Assembly (NCBI GenBank): GCA_023375675.1
Contig: JALQBC010000001.1
Coordinates: 1,178,001-1,242,000 of the forward strand
Origin: Cytospora piceicola
Taxonomy: Eukaryota > Ascomycota > Sordariomycetes > Diaporthales > Cytosporaceae
Reading direction: 5' to 3'
Length of the DNA: 64,000 bases
The notes below the pieces were generated by a model. It worked only from the letters and a program-made list of their open reading frames with translations. It ran no database searches and was not told the origin of the DNA. The position numbers and the translations under genes are program-made. Below, in pieces: positions 47,157 through 59,500 of the stretch; within the stretch, counting starts at the first letter, position 1; each line of letters begins with the position of its first letter.

Positions 47157-48041
47157 GAGTGGGCGATCTCCTTCTCCTTAATCCTGTTTCCTGTTGGGGA
47201 AGGAAGTTGACGCGGGCGATGAGATGAGGGGAGCAAACGAGAGCAGCCCCGTGCACTGTAATTGAGCCTCAATGGGCTGTGACCAGTGTGTTGAAGGCTT
47301 GAAGGGGAGGGAGAAAAAGGTATGTGAAGTTAATATTTTGATTTGAGTCGATGTTGGTGTGTCGCTTGGCTGGTGAGATTGGAAACGGGTGAAAGTGAAG
47401 TTGAAAGGACCCTTGGATGAGCCTCTCTAACCTGGGGAAGTTTCGAGGGCTGAATGAACGAGCCAAGTTAGCTCAGGAACTTAGGCACCCGCCCGCTAAT
47501 TGTATGTTTTTATGGGGCGTATTGTAGGTACTTGGGTACGCAACACGGACGTGATCCGGCTTGGCCCGGGCACTCACCCACCCGGGACGCTGCAACGGGC
47601 ACCCGCAAACGGCATGCACGCGGCCGGTATGGGGCTTCCAATGTTCAACTGCGTACCTACTTAAGCAGGTACACAGATACTCTAAGTACCTAGGTACTTA
47701 GTACCTACTTACCTACCTAGGTACCTAGGTAGGTAGGTACTTGAGTACCTAGGTAGGTACCATGTGTACCGTGGGTACCTACCACAGTAGGCACCTACCC
47801 GCCTGGGCACATGATCCAAGAAAGAGCTGCCTAGGTGGCTTGCATACTTATCTATCAACACTGGACGACACTGGACAACACTGGACGCAAAACGGAAATC
47901 ACTGGGAAAGCAGGTCGATTGACGCCGTAGCCGAAGCGGCTGCGTCAGGAACCTCTACGGTCCGGTCCAACCTTGTAGATATATATAGAAGCATCATCAT
48001 ACACCTGATTTGAACCATATCCTCCTGCATCATGCTGGGTC
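47157..48041. other. Intergenic with palindromic motif array
   Basis: No gene is seen. It contains the TACCTAGGTA array at 47651-47795 (separate entry), 495-639 bp upstream of the phosphatase-like start. Confidence 0.5.
47651..47795. repeat. Array of TACCTAGGTA-type palindromes
   Basis: The stretch is almost entirely built from GTACCTA, CCTAGGTA and TAGGTAGGTAGG units, in both orientations because the motif is self-complementary. The same motif recurs singly or in pairs in at least eight other intergenic places in the window and not inside any called exon. Confidence 0.75.
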
Positions 48042-49346
48042 TCATGCTGGGTCTGATGCTAGCTTTCCACGCCGAGCGTTTCCCAGTGGGCTACTAGACT
48101 CTGTGGGGGTCATGCCGCTGATGCTGCTATCTTTGGCCAGCGGAGACGGAAACTCAGGCGTGACAGACCGAGATTCCACCCCGGGTCTTTTCCCGGACTT
48201 GACAGGCGTTGTCAGGGCCTTCTTCCGCTTTTGCGACGCATCCGAGGACCTGCGGCTGGCATTGCCCTCCCTGACATCCAACATCGGCGTTGGGCTCCTG
48301 CTGGAATGGCCAGATATGCTACCTCGACGATTGCTCATGCTACGAGGCCGTTTTCCTTCTCGTTCAATCACTGGTAGATGGCGATGATGGGCCTTCTCGT
48401 GGGGTCCAAGGTGCGGCTTCTCACTAGCCGATGGAGTCTTCAACAATGGAAGCCACCAGAGCCATCCGAGAGCTTCCCTCCTCCGGCGCGCCTCCCTCTC
48501 CTTGAGCTTTCTCCGCACCACAGCTCTTCGTTCATTCTCCCGTTCCCAGTACTCGGTCCTGTACAGCTCCCAGTTCTCGCGAAATGTGGGGGAGAAAGGC
48601 TTCGCCAACAACAGGAGGTTGACGTAGTCTCCCCCGGATGCCAGGTCCTCCTCGTAGCCTGCCTTCTCCTCGTCTCTGCTGGTAATCGGGAGCGTCTGGT
48701 GGCCCTTCCCGACGAGGTCCATCTCCTTCTCCACCTCTCGCAGTATTCCAGGCTCCACATACTGATACGACGCGTCCGTGTGCGAGAACAGCCCGTACGT
48801 GAGGAAGAAGGCTATGGTGGAGAGGATCTCGGCCCACCACGGCCTCTTGACCAGCACGAGCTTAAGGTTGAAGCCCCTTATACCCCTGTTTGTGATCCCG
48901 AGCCACCTCCTGGGCCACCTGACGCCGCGCTCCCAGATGCCCGTGGCCCAGACGAGCGCGGCAGTAATCACACCACCCATGAAGCACAGCTTCTCAATCA
49001 TCTCGACGCCCCAGTAGACCGAGCCCCCGACGCCGCGGCCGTCCTCCCTGGGGGCGAAGAAGAGCGCGTAGCCGAACCCGACGATCCAGATGCTGAGGAT
49101 GGACAGGAAGAAGGTGTGGTGGCGCCGCCGGGCGCGCAGCTCGATGTACTGGGCCCTCAGCGAGGCCTCGAGGATGAGCAGGTTGAGGTAGATCATGGAC
49201 GGCGACGAGGGCGCGTGGGTGAGGGGGTCGTTGGGCTTGCTGCTTGCCGGGGAAGGGGTGACGCCGGTAGTGCTGGCGACTTTCTCGGCGGCCCTCTCGG
49301 CGGGCGGGGTGGCGGTGCCCTTGACGATCGAGTCGACGTCCGCCAT
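48042..49346 (-). CDS. spo7: SPO7-like subunit of the Nem1-Spo7 lipin phosphatase
   Basis: A single exon; from the ATG at 49346 it encodes 434 residues. The SPO7 signature is clear: IYLNLLILEASLRAQYIELR (about 52-71), a first transmembrane segment at 78-98, a second at about 119-138, and then the conserved block RRWLGITNRGIRGFNLKLVL with a further hydrophobic stretch (about 169-187). The long C-terminal tail is basic and Ser/Pro-rich, as in filamentous fungi and unlike the shorter yeast protein. Spo7 anchors and activates the phosphatase Nem1 at the ER/nuclear envelope, which dephosphorylates lipin (Pah1) and so controls phosphatidic acid flow to triacylglycerol or phospholipid. An in-frame ATG at 49412 would add 22 leader-like residues. 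The gene is divergent from the CLD1-like gene. Confidence 0.9.
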   Translation of the reverse strand: MADVDSIVKGTATPPAERAAEKVASTTGVTPSPASSKPNDPLTHAPSSPSMIYLNLLILEASLRAQYIELRARRRHHTFFLSILSIWIVGFGYALFFAPREDGRGVGGSVYWGVEMIEKLCFMGGVITAALVWATGIWERGVRWPRRWLGITNRGIRGFNLKLVLVKRPWWAEILSTIAFFLTYGLFSHTDASYQYVEPGILREVEKEMDLVGKGHQTLPITSRDEEKAGYEEDLASGGDYVNLLLLAKPFSPTFRENWELYRTEYWERENERRAVVRRKLKEREARRRREALGWLWWLPLLKTPSASEKPHLGPHEKAHHRHLPVIEREGKRPRSMSNRRGSISGHSSRSPTPMLDVREGNASRRSSDASQKRKKALTTPVKSGKRPGVESRSVTPEFPSPLAKDSSISGMTPTESSSPLGNARRGKLASDPA

Positions 49347-50456
49347 GGCTTGGGGCGGGTTGGTGACGCAAGGGCCGAGCCGAACGGGTTGTTTGTGATG
49401 TGTGTGTCGCAAACCAATTCAGGAGAGAGAAGAGGGTCGGCTTCGACGCGGTTTGCGACGCGAAGGAGGCGGTCAGACACGGGCTGATTGTAGCCCTTTT
49501 GTTGGGTTCATGCAGAATGGATTGGTATTCTGGGCCGAACTAGAGTATCATTGAAAATAACCATGCATGCATGGACACTGCGCGAATGGGGTATGAAAAG
49601 TTGTTGGTGAGCCATGCATGTGCTCATGGTTGAGGTTGGGTTTGGGTGGAGCTATCTATTCTCAATTGCTGGTCCCGATGTCTGGTCAGGTGGGATGACG
49701 CTGCCACTGACGCTGAGTGCTGAGTGCTGAGTGCCGAGTGCTGGGTGCTGACAGGTCACAGTGCGACCCATCGGATAGAGCCGGATTTGGCGGGCAGTGG
49801 ACCTTCTCAACTATAACCAGTGGGCTGCTCCGGTGGCCAGGCTGCTCTAAAAAGAGAGTCTTTCCCCTGGAGTTTCCAGACCAGCGAGTCAGCCTTAAAA
49901 TGGGGGCAACAGGTGAGTGGGCAGCAACATCAGATCCGGACAGTTGTTTGTAAGTGAGATCGGCCATCGGAAGGATTCTTAACGCCGATTACCAGAATGA
50001 CCGTCGCCACCCTCAAAGTTCAATACGGATTGCGGACTAGCCTGCAATTAAAGGCATGTTCTGCATATTAGGCGTGCGACCTCCATGGCTTTAAGGCTTT
50101 TACACGTTTAACTCCGTCCGCCCCGACGATGAGAAGGAATAACGTCCCTGGAGGTCAGATCGGATGTGTGCGAGTAAGACAATGTTAAAACGCTTTAAGA
50201 ACGAGTCGGTTCCTTTTTTCCTTCTGATGGTTTAGCCATGTATAGAAACGGCTTCGTGTTTCTATCCTCATCATCGTCAACGTCATATACTTCTTCTTTA
50301 TCTTCATCCTTATCCCTGATTTCAGCCAGATCCTCTTCCTATTCATCAGCACTACCTACAGTTGTCGCATCCTTCGTAACAAAGTTCGGGTCCCGGGTTG
50401 GTTCTTCACATCGGATTACGTCTACTACATGCGACTGGCGTGTCCGTGGCGCCACC
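49347..50456. promoter_or_regulatory. Divergent promoter region, SPO7 / CLD1-like
   Basis: It contains a 7-bp tandem repeat (CTGAGTG units, about 49713-49751) and, at 50262-50350, a pyrimidine-rich stretch just upstream of the CLD1-like start that is also open in frame with it. No other gene is seen. Confidence 0.5.
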
Positions 50457-52114
50457 ATGTCTACCGCGGCAATTTCCCAACAACCTCAACATCTTCAACA
50501 ACCTGAATCCGATACTCCTAATACCCATCCCCACCCCTCTTCAGAGGCCGATTCGCCTTCTTCTTCTCGCCAGTCTTCCAGAAGAAAGTCAAATTCAATG
50601 TCGAAAGAACAGAACCAACAGACCGGGCTGAAACGAATGTCCGGGTTCTTCCCTCTAGGCTACAAGGATGCCGTCTCCCAATGGGTAAGTCTCACATCTT
50701 TGTCGCAACACCGAATGTAGTACACTTTTGGACTCCAGTATTGACTTACACCCGCTTGCAGTGGAATATCCCCACTCCTCTTGCCTCCGAACGCGCTGTG
50801 TTGAGCTACGTTCCATATCTTAAGGAAGCCATCTCGGACACCCTCTCTTCCAGCCCCCAGGATGCTCTCTCCAAACCAGATCCTTTCGGCAACCGGGTAT
50901 GGCGCTCCACCATGGTCGCGCTCTCCGGCAAGAACAGAAGCCTCAACGAATACTCTGTCGAGCGCGTAGGCGAACAACAAGAAGAGACCATCGTGATGCT
51001 GCACGGTTACGGTGCCGGCCTGGGTTTCTTTTACCAGAACTTCGAGCCCCTGACAAGAGTACCAGGGTGGCGACTATATGCGCTGGATATGCTGGGCATG
51101 GGCAACTCGTCGCGAACGCCCTTCCGGATAAAGGCCAAGGACCCAAAGGAGAAAGTAGAAGAGGCTGAAGACTTCTTCATCGACGCGCTTGAGGAGTGGA
51201 GGAAGATTCGAAAAATCGAGAAGTTCACCCTTTTGGGCCACTCGCTGGGTGGTTACCTGGCCACGTCCTATGCGCTCAAGTACCCTGGCCACCTGAACAA
51301 GCTCATCCTGGCGTCGCCGGTGGGAATACCAGAGGACCCCTTCGCCACGAACGCCGAGCTGCCCGAGCCGCAAGACTCGAGCCTGGCCCAGGAGTTCACA
51401 CAGAGCCAGGAGAGCATCGTCGAGCAGGAGGACACCAATGCTAACAGCAAGGCCGTGCGTATCAACAACAAGACGACCAAGACGGTCCCCAAGGCGCCGC
51501 GGCGGCAGCTTCCCGGCTGGCTCGTCTGGCTCTGGGACACGAACTGCGTGTCGCCATTCTCGATCGTGCGCATGGGCGGCCCCCTCGGCCCGCGCTTCGT
51601 CTCCAGCTGGACGGCCCGCCGCTTCAACCACCTGCCCGCCGAGGAGTCCGCGGCGCTGCACACGTACTCGTACAACCTGTTCCGGCAGAAGGGCTCGGGG
51701 GAGTTCGCGCTGACGTACATCCTCGCGCCCGGTGCGTACGCCCGCAACCCGCTCATCAACCGCATACAGGAGATCGGCCGGCAGGTTGTCACACCCGCTG
51801 CCGAAGGCCAGCCGACGAAGCGCGAGACGGGCTTCCCGGTGGTGCTCATGTACGGTGATAGCGACTGGATGGACGTCGCTGGTGGGTACGCGGCCGAGGA
51901 GAAGATCAAGGCCAGGGCTGAGAAGGCCCTGATGGAAGGGACGGAAGAGGAAAGGAGGGACGAGAATGGCAGCGCCAAGGTGGTCGTCGTCCAGAAGGCC
52001 GGACATCACCTGTACTTGGATAACCCGGACGAGTTCAATAAGTTTATCATCAAGGAGCTGGAGGAGACGAGAGACCACAACAGGCGGAGGAGGTCGCAGG
52101 GCTTGCCTGCTTGA
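50457..52114 (+). CDS. CLD1/ABHD4-5-like alpha/beta hydrolase (cardiolipin deacylase type)
   Basis: Exons 50457-50684 and 50762-52114 flank a 77 bp intron (GTAAGT...TGCAG), giving 526 residues. The hydrolase fold shows VMLHGYGAGLGFFYQN, the nucleophile elbow GHSLGG with Ser237, the strand PVVLMYGDSDWMD, and the HHLYLD (491-496) catalytic-His region with the HX4D acyltransferase motif. This combination is typical of the CGI-58/ABHD5 group and yeast Cld1, which removes an acyl chain from cardiolipin in mitochondria. The ATG at 50457 has a perfect GCCACCATG context. An in-frame ATG at 50238 would add 73 Ser/Arg-rich, almost acid-free residues that could serve as a mitochondrial presequence. The family is firm and the substrate inferred. 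Confidence 0.9.
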
Positions 52115-53621
52115 GAGCGGGCATAGGGTTCATTTTTGACGTTCAGGTGGGACTTAGAGGTCCTCATCGGACTTTACTGCATTGGCTAGGCGTTCAGGAC
52201 GGGGTTAGCGAGTGTGTCTTGAGGTTCGAGGCCCCTGAGAACTGGAGAGCTAGATATGACGAGAAGGCCAGACTCTCGCATTCGTGATACATCAGGAGAT
52301 ATAGATATACTGCGACGGAATATACAACAACTCTTTCTTGCATACATAACGTGTCTCCGAGATTTCAGAACCAATGAAGCGCGCCAGAGGCTCCATTACG
52401 AGCCGGGATGGAGCAGGCAAAGAAAGCGGGCGACTTATCTCTCAGGCACCTTGAAGTCTCGGAGACAGGCACAGGTGCTACTATATAAAATACTTTGCCT
52501 ATGATGCAGACCAATCCTACTACGAGCACAGGGGAAACGAACAGCTCCCCAGTAAGTAAAAATGAACCTGATATCAAAAGGCAAAAAAGGAACAAGTGCC
52601 AGGTCAGCTCGCACCGGGGCACTCGAAATAACTGTAGCAGATGAACTTATTGCGATCCGGATAAACGCATGGTGTATCTTTCTAACACCACTGCCCATTT
52701 GGTTGACAGTATGGGTCTACGCAAACCAATATGCCCTGGCCAAGGCTTGCCTGCTTGTCTTCGGGGTATTCCTGCCCAGGCGGCCCAGGCTCCCAGCTGT
52801 GATCCGTCCCTTCGCCTGACCTGTACGTAGTCTAACTCACCAATACACACCAAGCGAGGCAATAGTGTGGTCCCGGGACCCTCAGTAGTCAAGGCTCAAC
52901 TCACGGTGTCCGGCTTGCTCTATCAGCCATGTCTTCCCCGTAGCCATAGCGTGTCTTGGAAGGCACACAAGACATATGCCGGGCACTTCCGCGACTGGAT
53001 TATGTAGGGAGGGTGGTGGTAAAAAATGTCTATGGTTTTCTGACACTGCTTCCATGTCTTGGTCTGGAGAACTCGAGATTGGCATGTTACATAGCTGAGC
53101 TGTCACTCCAGTACTGGCATGTCTCGCAGTGTCTGTGGGGGAAGTGGTCATGCTGCGTTCGCTCCTGGCAGTACGGTGACTAAGATACACATTTATGACA
53201 CAGCTGCATAATACTATCTCTAAAGAGGAGGTATTCCAAGCCGGTCCGCAGGTGGCCAGAGAGTTTAGCAAGGCTTCAGTTGGTGATATCACGTATCAGA
53301 AAATCAAGAAGTGAAATAAAGGAGTCGAGGGCATCCTAGCATGGTATCATCAACTTGGATATGCGGAATACGGAATACTTACATCCCCAACACCAGTGCA
53401 GACTTCGTCCAAATATGGTACCTGCCGACAATGTGGTTTCATTCCATTCCTGTAGATTATGAAAAATATAAGAATCCACTCCTAGCTCTCACTCCCTCCA
53501 GCAGCAGACCAGCAAGCTGATCTAGCCGAATCGTGCTAGCAACTATATACCAAGAAAAAAAAAACATCGAGACCTCCCTGAAACCCACTCCTCATGTATT
53601 TTGATCGTGACCCACTCGCAC
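52115..53621. other. Convergent intergenic region, no recognisable gene
   Basis: Lies between the 3' ends of the CLD1-like and kelch genes. Only short frames without motifs are present. Confidence 0.5.
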
Positions 53622-56582
53622 TCATCTCGCACCACCCATATCTTCCCTGCTCTCGCGGAATACACTCTTCCTGGCGGGACTGCTGCTCGCGCCATGCCCG
53701 GTCGCGGTCCGGTTCACAGGGCTCACCGCGTCCGACCGGCTCCTCGAGCTGACGTAGTCCTCCCCGTCCGCCTCGCCCCCGGTCGGCGGGGACACCATGG
53801 CGGGCGGCGAGGGGTGGCCGCCCAGCGCCGGGCCGGCCGCGCCCTCCTCCTCCGCGATGGGTTCCGGGCTGACCACGCGCCCCGGCACCTGCTGGGGCGC
53901 GATCCGCGGCGACCCGACCACGGTGCCGTCCATGGTGCTCACCGTGGCCGGGTCCGAGACGTTCCTCAGGTGGGCCCGGTCCCGCTCGCTAAAGGCTGAT
54001 ATCCCCGAGTCACCTCGCGGAGCCGGTTGAGGCGGTGGCGTAGAGGTGACGCCGGCGGCGGTGACGGGGGCGATATCGCCGCCGCCGCCGTCTGGGTTGT
54101 TGTTGCTGCTGGGGGCGGGCTGGGAAGTGTCGGGGGAGGTGGTGGGCCCAGGAGCGTGGTCGTTATCATAGGTCGACGCCCCTGGTATCGCGGGTGAGTC
54201 CGATCGGACGTCTCGCGGTGGCTGGGAGGTGGAGGAGGGAAGAAGGTTGCGGGACGAGGAGGCGGCGACGGCACCTCCTGCGGCGGAGTTGCTGCTTACC
54301 ATGCTGGCGTGGTCTGTGGCACCGACGGAGCTGAAGCCTAGAGAGGGGTTGCCCCGGGAACTTGTGTTGGCACCGCTTGACCCAAAATGCGAGTGTTTTT
54401 CTATGACTTCGACGGGGGTAAGGGGCGTGTCTGATAGTTCTGCCATTGGGGAGAAGGCTATGCGGAGTTAGCATCGTAGTCTCGGAGTGGCTATAGAGTG
54501 TAATGGAGACTTTCACTAACCCGGTAGCTCAGCGAGTTGCTGAGTATTCTCCATCTCTTGAGGATAGGATTGTAAGGGCTGCTGATAAAGATGATTTGTG
54601 TACAGCCCAGCGTGTTCTGGTTCTGGACTCCTGGTGAGGTCGTCGGTGGTGGTGACCGTGGGTGCCTTGTTGTCTGTAGGCTGGCCACGAATCCAGGATA
54701 GGATGCGGTTGCCATTCTCGTCCGTCATCTCGCTCCTGCCGCCGTTCTTCTTGAACAACCTGCGACGACGCCAGACAAGGATTCCCACGACGATGGAGGA
54801 GACAAGTATCAAGCCCAAGATAACACCTAGGAGTGGTGGCAGGTACTTAGGCACACTGCTGCCGCCACCGCTGCTGTGGACAGTGGCAGTGGGCAGGGAG
54901 GAACTGCTAGTAGCAGCAGCGGCATAAGGGTAGTAGGTTTTAATCTTTGACGTGGGATAGCTAGTCGCAAAGACGCTGGCCAGTGCTGGAGTGGCCCACC
55001 CAGTAGGTGCAGGAGTGGTGGAAGTCGCGCTGCCATACTCATCACCGCCGATCATCTGATAGATCATGCTCGGGACCCGATACTTGGACCAGACATTCGG
55101 ATCATACCGATCCAGCCACTTGGAGGAACTCAAATTGAACAGCTCGATGAAACCGCCTTCCAGGCACGTGGCGCCGTCTTCTCCGGACTGCGCTGGCGCC
55201 CCACCGATGACCATCATCTGGTCAGGGTACGGCATGACACATTTGTGGCCCGCGCGCCCGTGGCCAGATCTTCCGGAGGCTACCTTCATCCACATGAAAG
55301 AAGGCAGGGATAGGACCCAGACGTCGTCCTTAAAGGCTGACCCATCCGTGGAGTCCAGACCATTGTAGCCACCATAGTAGTAGATATTGAAGCTTGAGTA
55401 GTCCTGCGCGGGCTGCACCACGGCGCAGCCCCTGGTGAGTTGTGGAGGGCCATTTGTCGTTGGCTGGGTATACCATTTATCAGCTGCAATATCGTAGATG
55501 TTGATATTTGACATGAAAGCCGGGCTTTCGTTCTCCTGTGAATGTGTTAGAATTAGCTACTTGGAAACTCGGGGGAGCAGGGTACTTACGCTCGCAGTTT
55601 CATTTTCTGAAGTTTGGAAACCGTTGTCAAAGTCGGGATATACTACACCACCCAAGGCGACTAGGATGCCCTCCGATCCAACTGGTACCCAGACCAGCTC
55701 GGGATTTGCGCGCCCTGGAATGCCTTCCGGCAGAGTGACATTGGACCATTTTTCTGAGTCCTGCGTAGACATGTCAACAGAGATGAGAGTATTGGCTACG
55801 TTGATGGCAGTCTGTGAATCATTGCCGCCGGGGGAGTAGACAGGTCCATGGGAGGGCGATTGCATCCCAGAGAAATAGAATGACTTGTTCTCAGATGGCA
55901 CATTGGCGGCCCCTCCGTAGGCGATGTAGCGGGTCAGGTCAGTCAGTTTTTTTTCTTGGATGTTTGACGTAAAGCCATCTCTTTCGACGCCGTACTGATA
56001 ACCCTGAAATACCAAGATCCTGTCGCCGTCTGGAGGATCATAGACGGTATCGAGTAGCAAACCTCCGTAGAGGAAAAACTCGTCATCGTTAGCGAGCAAT
56101 GCGCCGTCGAAGTAGTTCGGTGCGAGGTTAGTCGCCAAGCCGCGGCCGACCTTGCTCTGTGGTACGAAGACCTGACTGATGTTCTGGGTCATATTAAAGG
56201 GTGTGCTGAAGTTTAATGTATATATCAGACCCAGCGGGTTGCCTGTGCAGCGCGTCAGGAAAAGCCCAAGGGACAAAGTAGATCACCAGAGGAGAGATCC
56301 TCACCGTCTTGAGTTGCCGGACCAAAATGTCCATCGGCAAAGCCTGGAGTCCAGAAGAGATACCCGCCATCCACATAAAGCGTATCTCGCAAAACAGCCG
56401 CTTTTGTCGATTAGCTTAGTTAAAAATATGATATTACTCTTATGGTGAGGTGACTTGCCTCGCGGTTGTTCCCACATGCACATCGTCGCACTGACTTGAT
56501 TGGTCTGCCATTCTGCCTGGGCCACCGCAATGGACGCAGAGCCGGCGACGATAAGTAAGGTCAACATTTTAGAAATCACCAT
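53622..56582 (-). CDS. Kelch-repeat single-pass membrane protein
   Basis: Five exons (56582-56459, 56400-56305, 56242-55590, 55535-54521, 54439-53622) give 901 residues with all phases consistent. The intron 56401-56458 starts with GC (AG|GCAAGT) instead of GT; the others (62, 54, 81 bp) are GT-AG. A signal peptide (LTLLIVAGSASIAVA) leads into a kelch/galactose-oxidase-type beta-propeller of about 430 residues, with blocks such as YVDGGYLFWTPGFADG, YYYGGYNGLDS and MMVIGGAP and several N-glycosylation sites. A transmembrane helix lies at about 524-545, followed by RRRR and a cytosolic tail of about 350 disordered Ser/Pro/Gly-rich residues. Related fungal proteins are mostly uncharacterised surface or polarity proteins. 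The start could also be the next Met (56567). Confidence 0.88.
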
Positions 56583-59500
56583 GGTGTGTCCCGTCAATAA
56601 GAACTGACACCAAGGATCCCAGTTCATAGGAGTTGAGCCACACGAACAAAGACGCAGGGGGCTTTGCTCTGACGAGCTCTTGCTGCACACCCTTGGAGTT
56701 CAGATGCTGTGCGAGGAGGACCGCTGGTCGACCATGTCTTCGGGGTTGGAACAAAAGCGCTAGACGTTGCCTGGTCTACAGCTGGAATGCGGACTGAATG
56801 GCACCAGGTCCTGTCATTGGTGTTAGAAACACAAAGGAAGACGAGGAACACACTCAGAAACGACAATAAGAATTCAGACGAAAGCCCACATCTGAAAAGA
56901 GAAACCAGTCTTTGTCTGCGGCGTGATTCGAGATCTTCGGACCAACAGATGGGAGATGCAAGTGAGGGTCTAGATCGGGCTTACTTGGGGTGCGCACCTT
57001 GACATACACACCTGAAGGGGAAAGGCTCCACGGACACTGGATTCTGAGCCTCACAACCCACGTTCTCGAGATACCTATTCAGTAACGGGCTGTGGCGAAA
57101 TTCTGCTGGACGGCCCGTGGTCTCGAGGTGGGATAGGGTTTTCGAATTGTCTCCGTCGAATGGAAGAACGGATGCCCTGGGAAGGCTGGTTTCTCAAATC
57201 CAACCTCGAAACCCGTCCAACCTGATCCAACCTGACCCCTCCTTGTGCCAGCTGTTGGTCCTCATCGTAAACTGTAAGCGACAGAGTGCAACGTTCCGTA
57301 TTGGGCTTCCATTATCGCGAAAGGTGGCGAAGCCAAGTCCGTTAGTACAGAGTAGTTCTGCATCCTGCATGCACAGAAGACATGTCTTGGTGATTGGGTG
57401 CATGCAAACTAACACGAAGTGGTCGAGCTTGCATACTATTTGCCGTGGGTGGTCAGCCTGCTTCACTGTGCCCCATGGTAGCAGTATCTACTTGTAAAGT
57501 AGAGCATAGCATGACCTGGTATCTGGGAAGAAGAAGGATGCAATGGGGCTGGGCGTGGCACAAAGAATGCTTGTGGACCCCGTGGTCGGTCGTTGCCGGG
57601 AAAAGGCACCGAAGAGTTCTTGCAGTGACCGGTGCGTCCGGCATCCTTCTGGGAGCCAATGCAGGATTATCCGTTGGGAGAGTCGGGCCCATGTGCTAGG
57701 CCTTGAACCCGGCCCTAACCGATGCGCTTTCCTACAGTATGTAGAAGGATTGATTCATCCAGGATGGTTGGTACGCATCACGTACTGCGTATGCACGCAG
57801 GTTGCCCGCACTCCGGACCGGTACACACCAGTATCAATCATGGCACCTTCCGGCATCATGCATAAGCATCCATGAATAATTATGTCTCGAGCCCATGGGA
57901 TGAAAACATGCATGGCATCGAGCTTGTGCACATAGTATGGTCCCACAACACTTCAAATAGAGCAATGATCCGACATTTTGCTCCTTGTTGTCGAGTTCAA
58001 ACCCTGCTTTCACTTTAGCAGGCCACCTTTTCCGCAAATACCTGCATACTGAGAGCAACATCAACAGAACGGTTTCGCCAAACAGCCAGGACAACGATTC
58101 CGGAATTGCTTCTGCGTAACGTCCCGACGTCTGTGCAACGTAGATCAGACCTGCCCAGGATCGCCGCCATGCGAACGACGACTAGAAGAGGACTGATTCT
58201 AGAAGTACGCCACCGATACCGAGAAATTGAGTTGTAGCTGGGATCAGTGCATCGCGCCGTCCCATCACGCGCTCAGTGTGAGTGAAGTAATTCAACTCAT
58301 GTACTGTATTGATTACCTGCCATGCTCGGCATGACGAGGCTCCCCCTCATTCGTCAGCGAATGGCCGTAAGCTTACTCATGTTGAGACACAGAAAGGCAC
58401 TGCTTTCCAGAATCATGTTTACGACCTGGTCTCAAAAAATGGAGGAGCATTTTGGACAATAAGACATGTCTTCTCAGCCGCAGTACAGATGGCGAAGTCC
58501 GCGGGTCCTGAACCCTCCACGGTGCCGCCCTGCAGTGCGTGGGTTTGACGAAGTGGATGAGAAATGAGTCCAAGAACTTTCGAGCGAGGGTAAAAATATA
58601 CAGCCTGTTGGGCAAAGAGTGGCGAAGAAAGCGCCGAAGGGATTGATAGTTGTCATGATACGAAAGTACCAACGTCGCGAACCGTGCAGTCCGTTTCTCA
58701 ACCTTGAGATAGACACCCTGGCTGCCAGGCACGAGGTAGATGCCTAGGTGCCTAGGTATGCAGGTGTCCAACACGAAGTCCGGATATTCAGGATAGCGCG
58801 TCCCGTCAGCCTCGAACTCGACGTACACATACATGCCTTCCAGACCATCGGAGCCTTTCCACTGCTGTGTCCCCACATCTGGAGAGAAAGTGGCGTGAGC
58901 AGTACCTACCTAGGTATTGTCTGGTGTAGGTAGGTACAGACGAGTGTGATGGAAAGTGGCCGTAGGCCGTCCGTCCCTGCCGTCCTGACCGTATTGAGTA
59001 GACCTGCCGAAGGCGAGGGGTTTGTTGGATGGCTGGATGGCAGGATGGTAGTGTAGCATGGACCGGATAGATGGCGACCTGGCGACCTGGCGACTTGCTT
59101 CCCTGCTCCCTGGCTCCCTAAACTGCAACTGCGAGTGCCAACTGGCGCACAGACTTCTTCTATAGGCAGGGATCATCAGATTGTCTGTGTGATCCCTGTG
59201 AGTGCATGTGCTATCCACACTACTGTGTACATACTACCTAGGTATGGTACACTATAAAACCGGGTCTGCCTAGCGAGGCTCACCAATACATCGCGCCAAC
59301 GTCAGCAGAGACAGTCCAATGGGGAGTTAGACCGCGGTCGATGGATCTACAAGGGCTTATTGTCCCCCGCCCGATTTGAACCCTTGTTGTCCCTGCCGGT
59401 CAACTGGTGCCTGGCCCACACCCGATAAGTAGGGATCCACACAGCGCTAGAACATTAAGGTCTCTTATCGATTGGAGCTAGCCGGTTTATCGGTCCCACC

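Noticed and set aside
48378..49487. A 369-codon plus-strand frame
   Set aside because: Antisense of SPO7; low-complexity Pro/Gly/Asp composition.
51074..52078. A 334-codon minus-strand frame
   Set aside because: Antisense of the CLD1-like exon 2, which has intact hydrolase motifs on the plus strand.
58373..58876. A 167-codon minus-strand frame that looks partly protein-like
   Set aside because: No family resemblance; it runs through the intergenic CCTAGGTA motif and has no supporting intron or start context.
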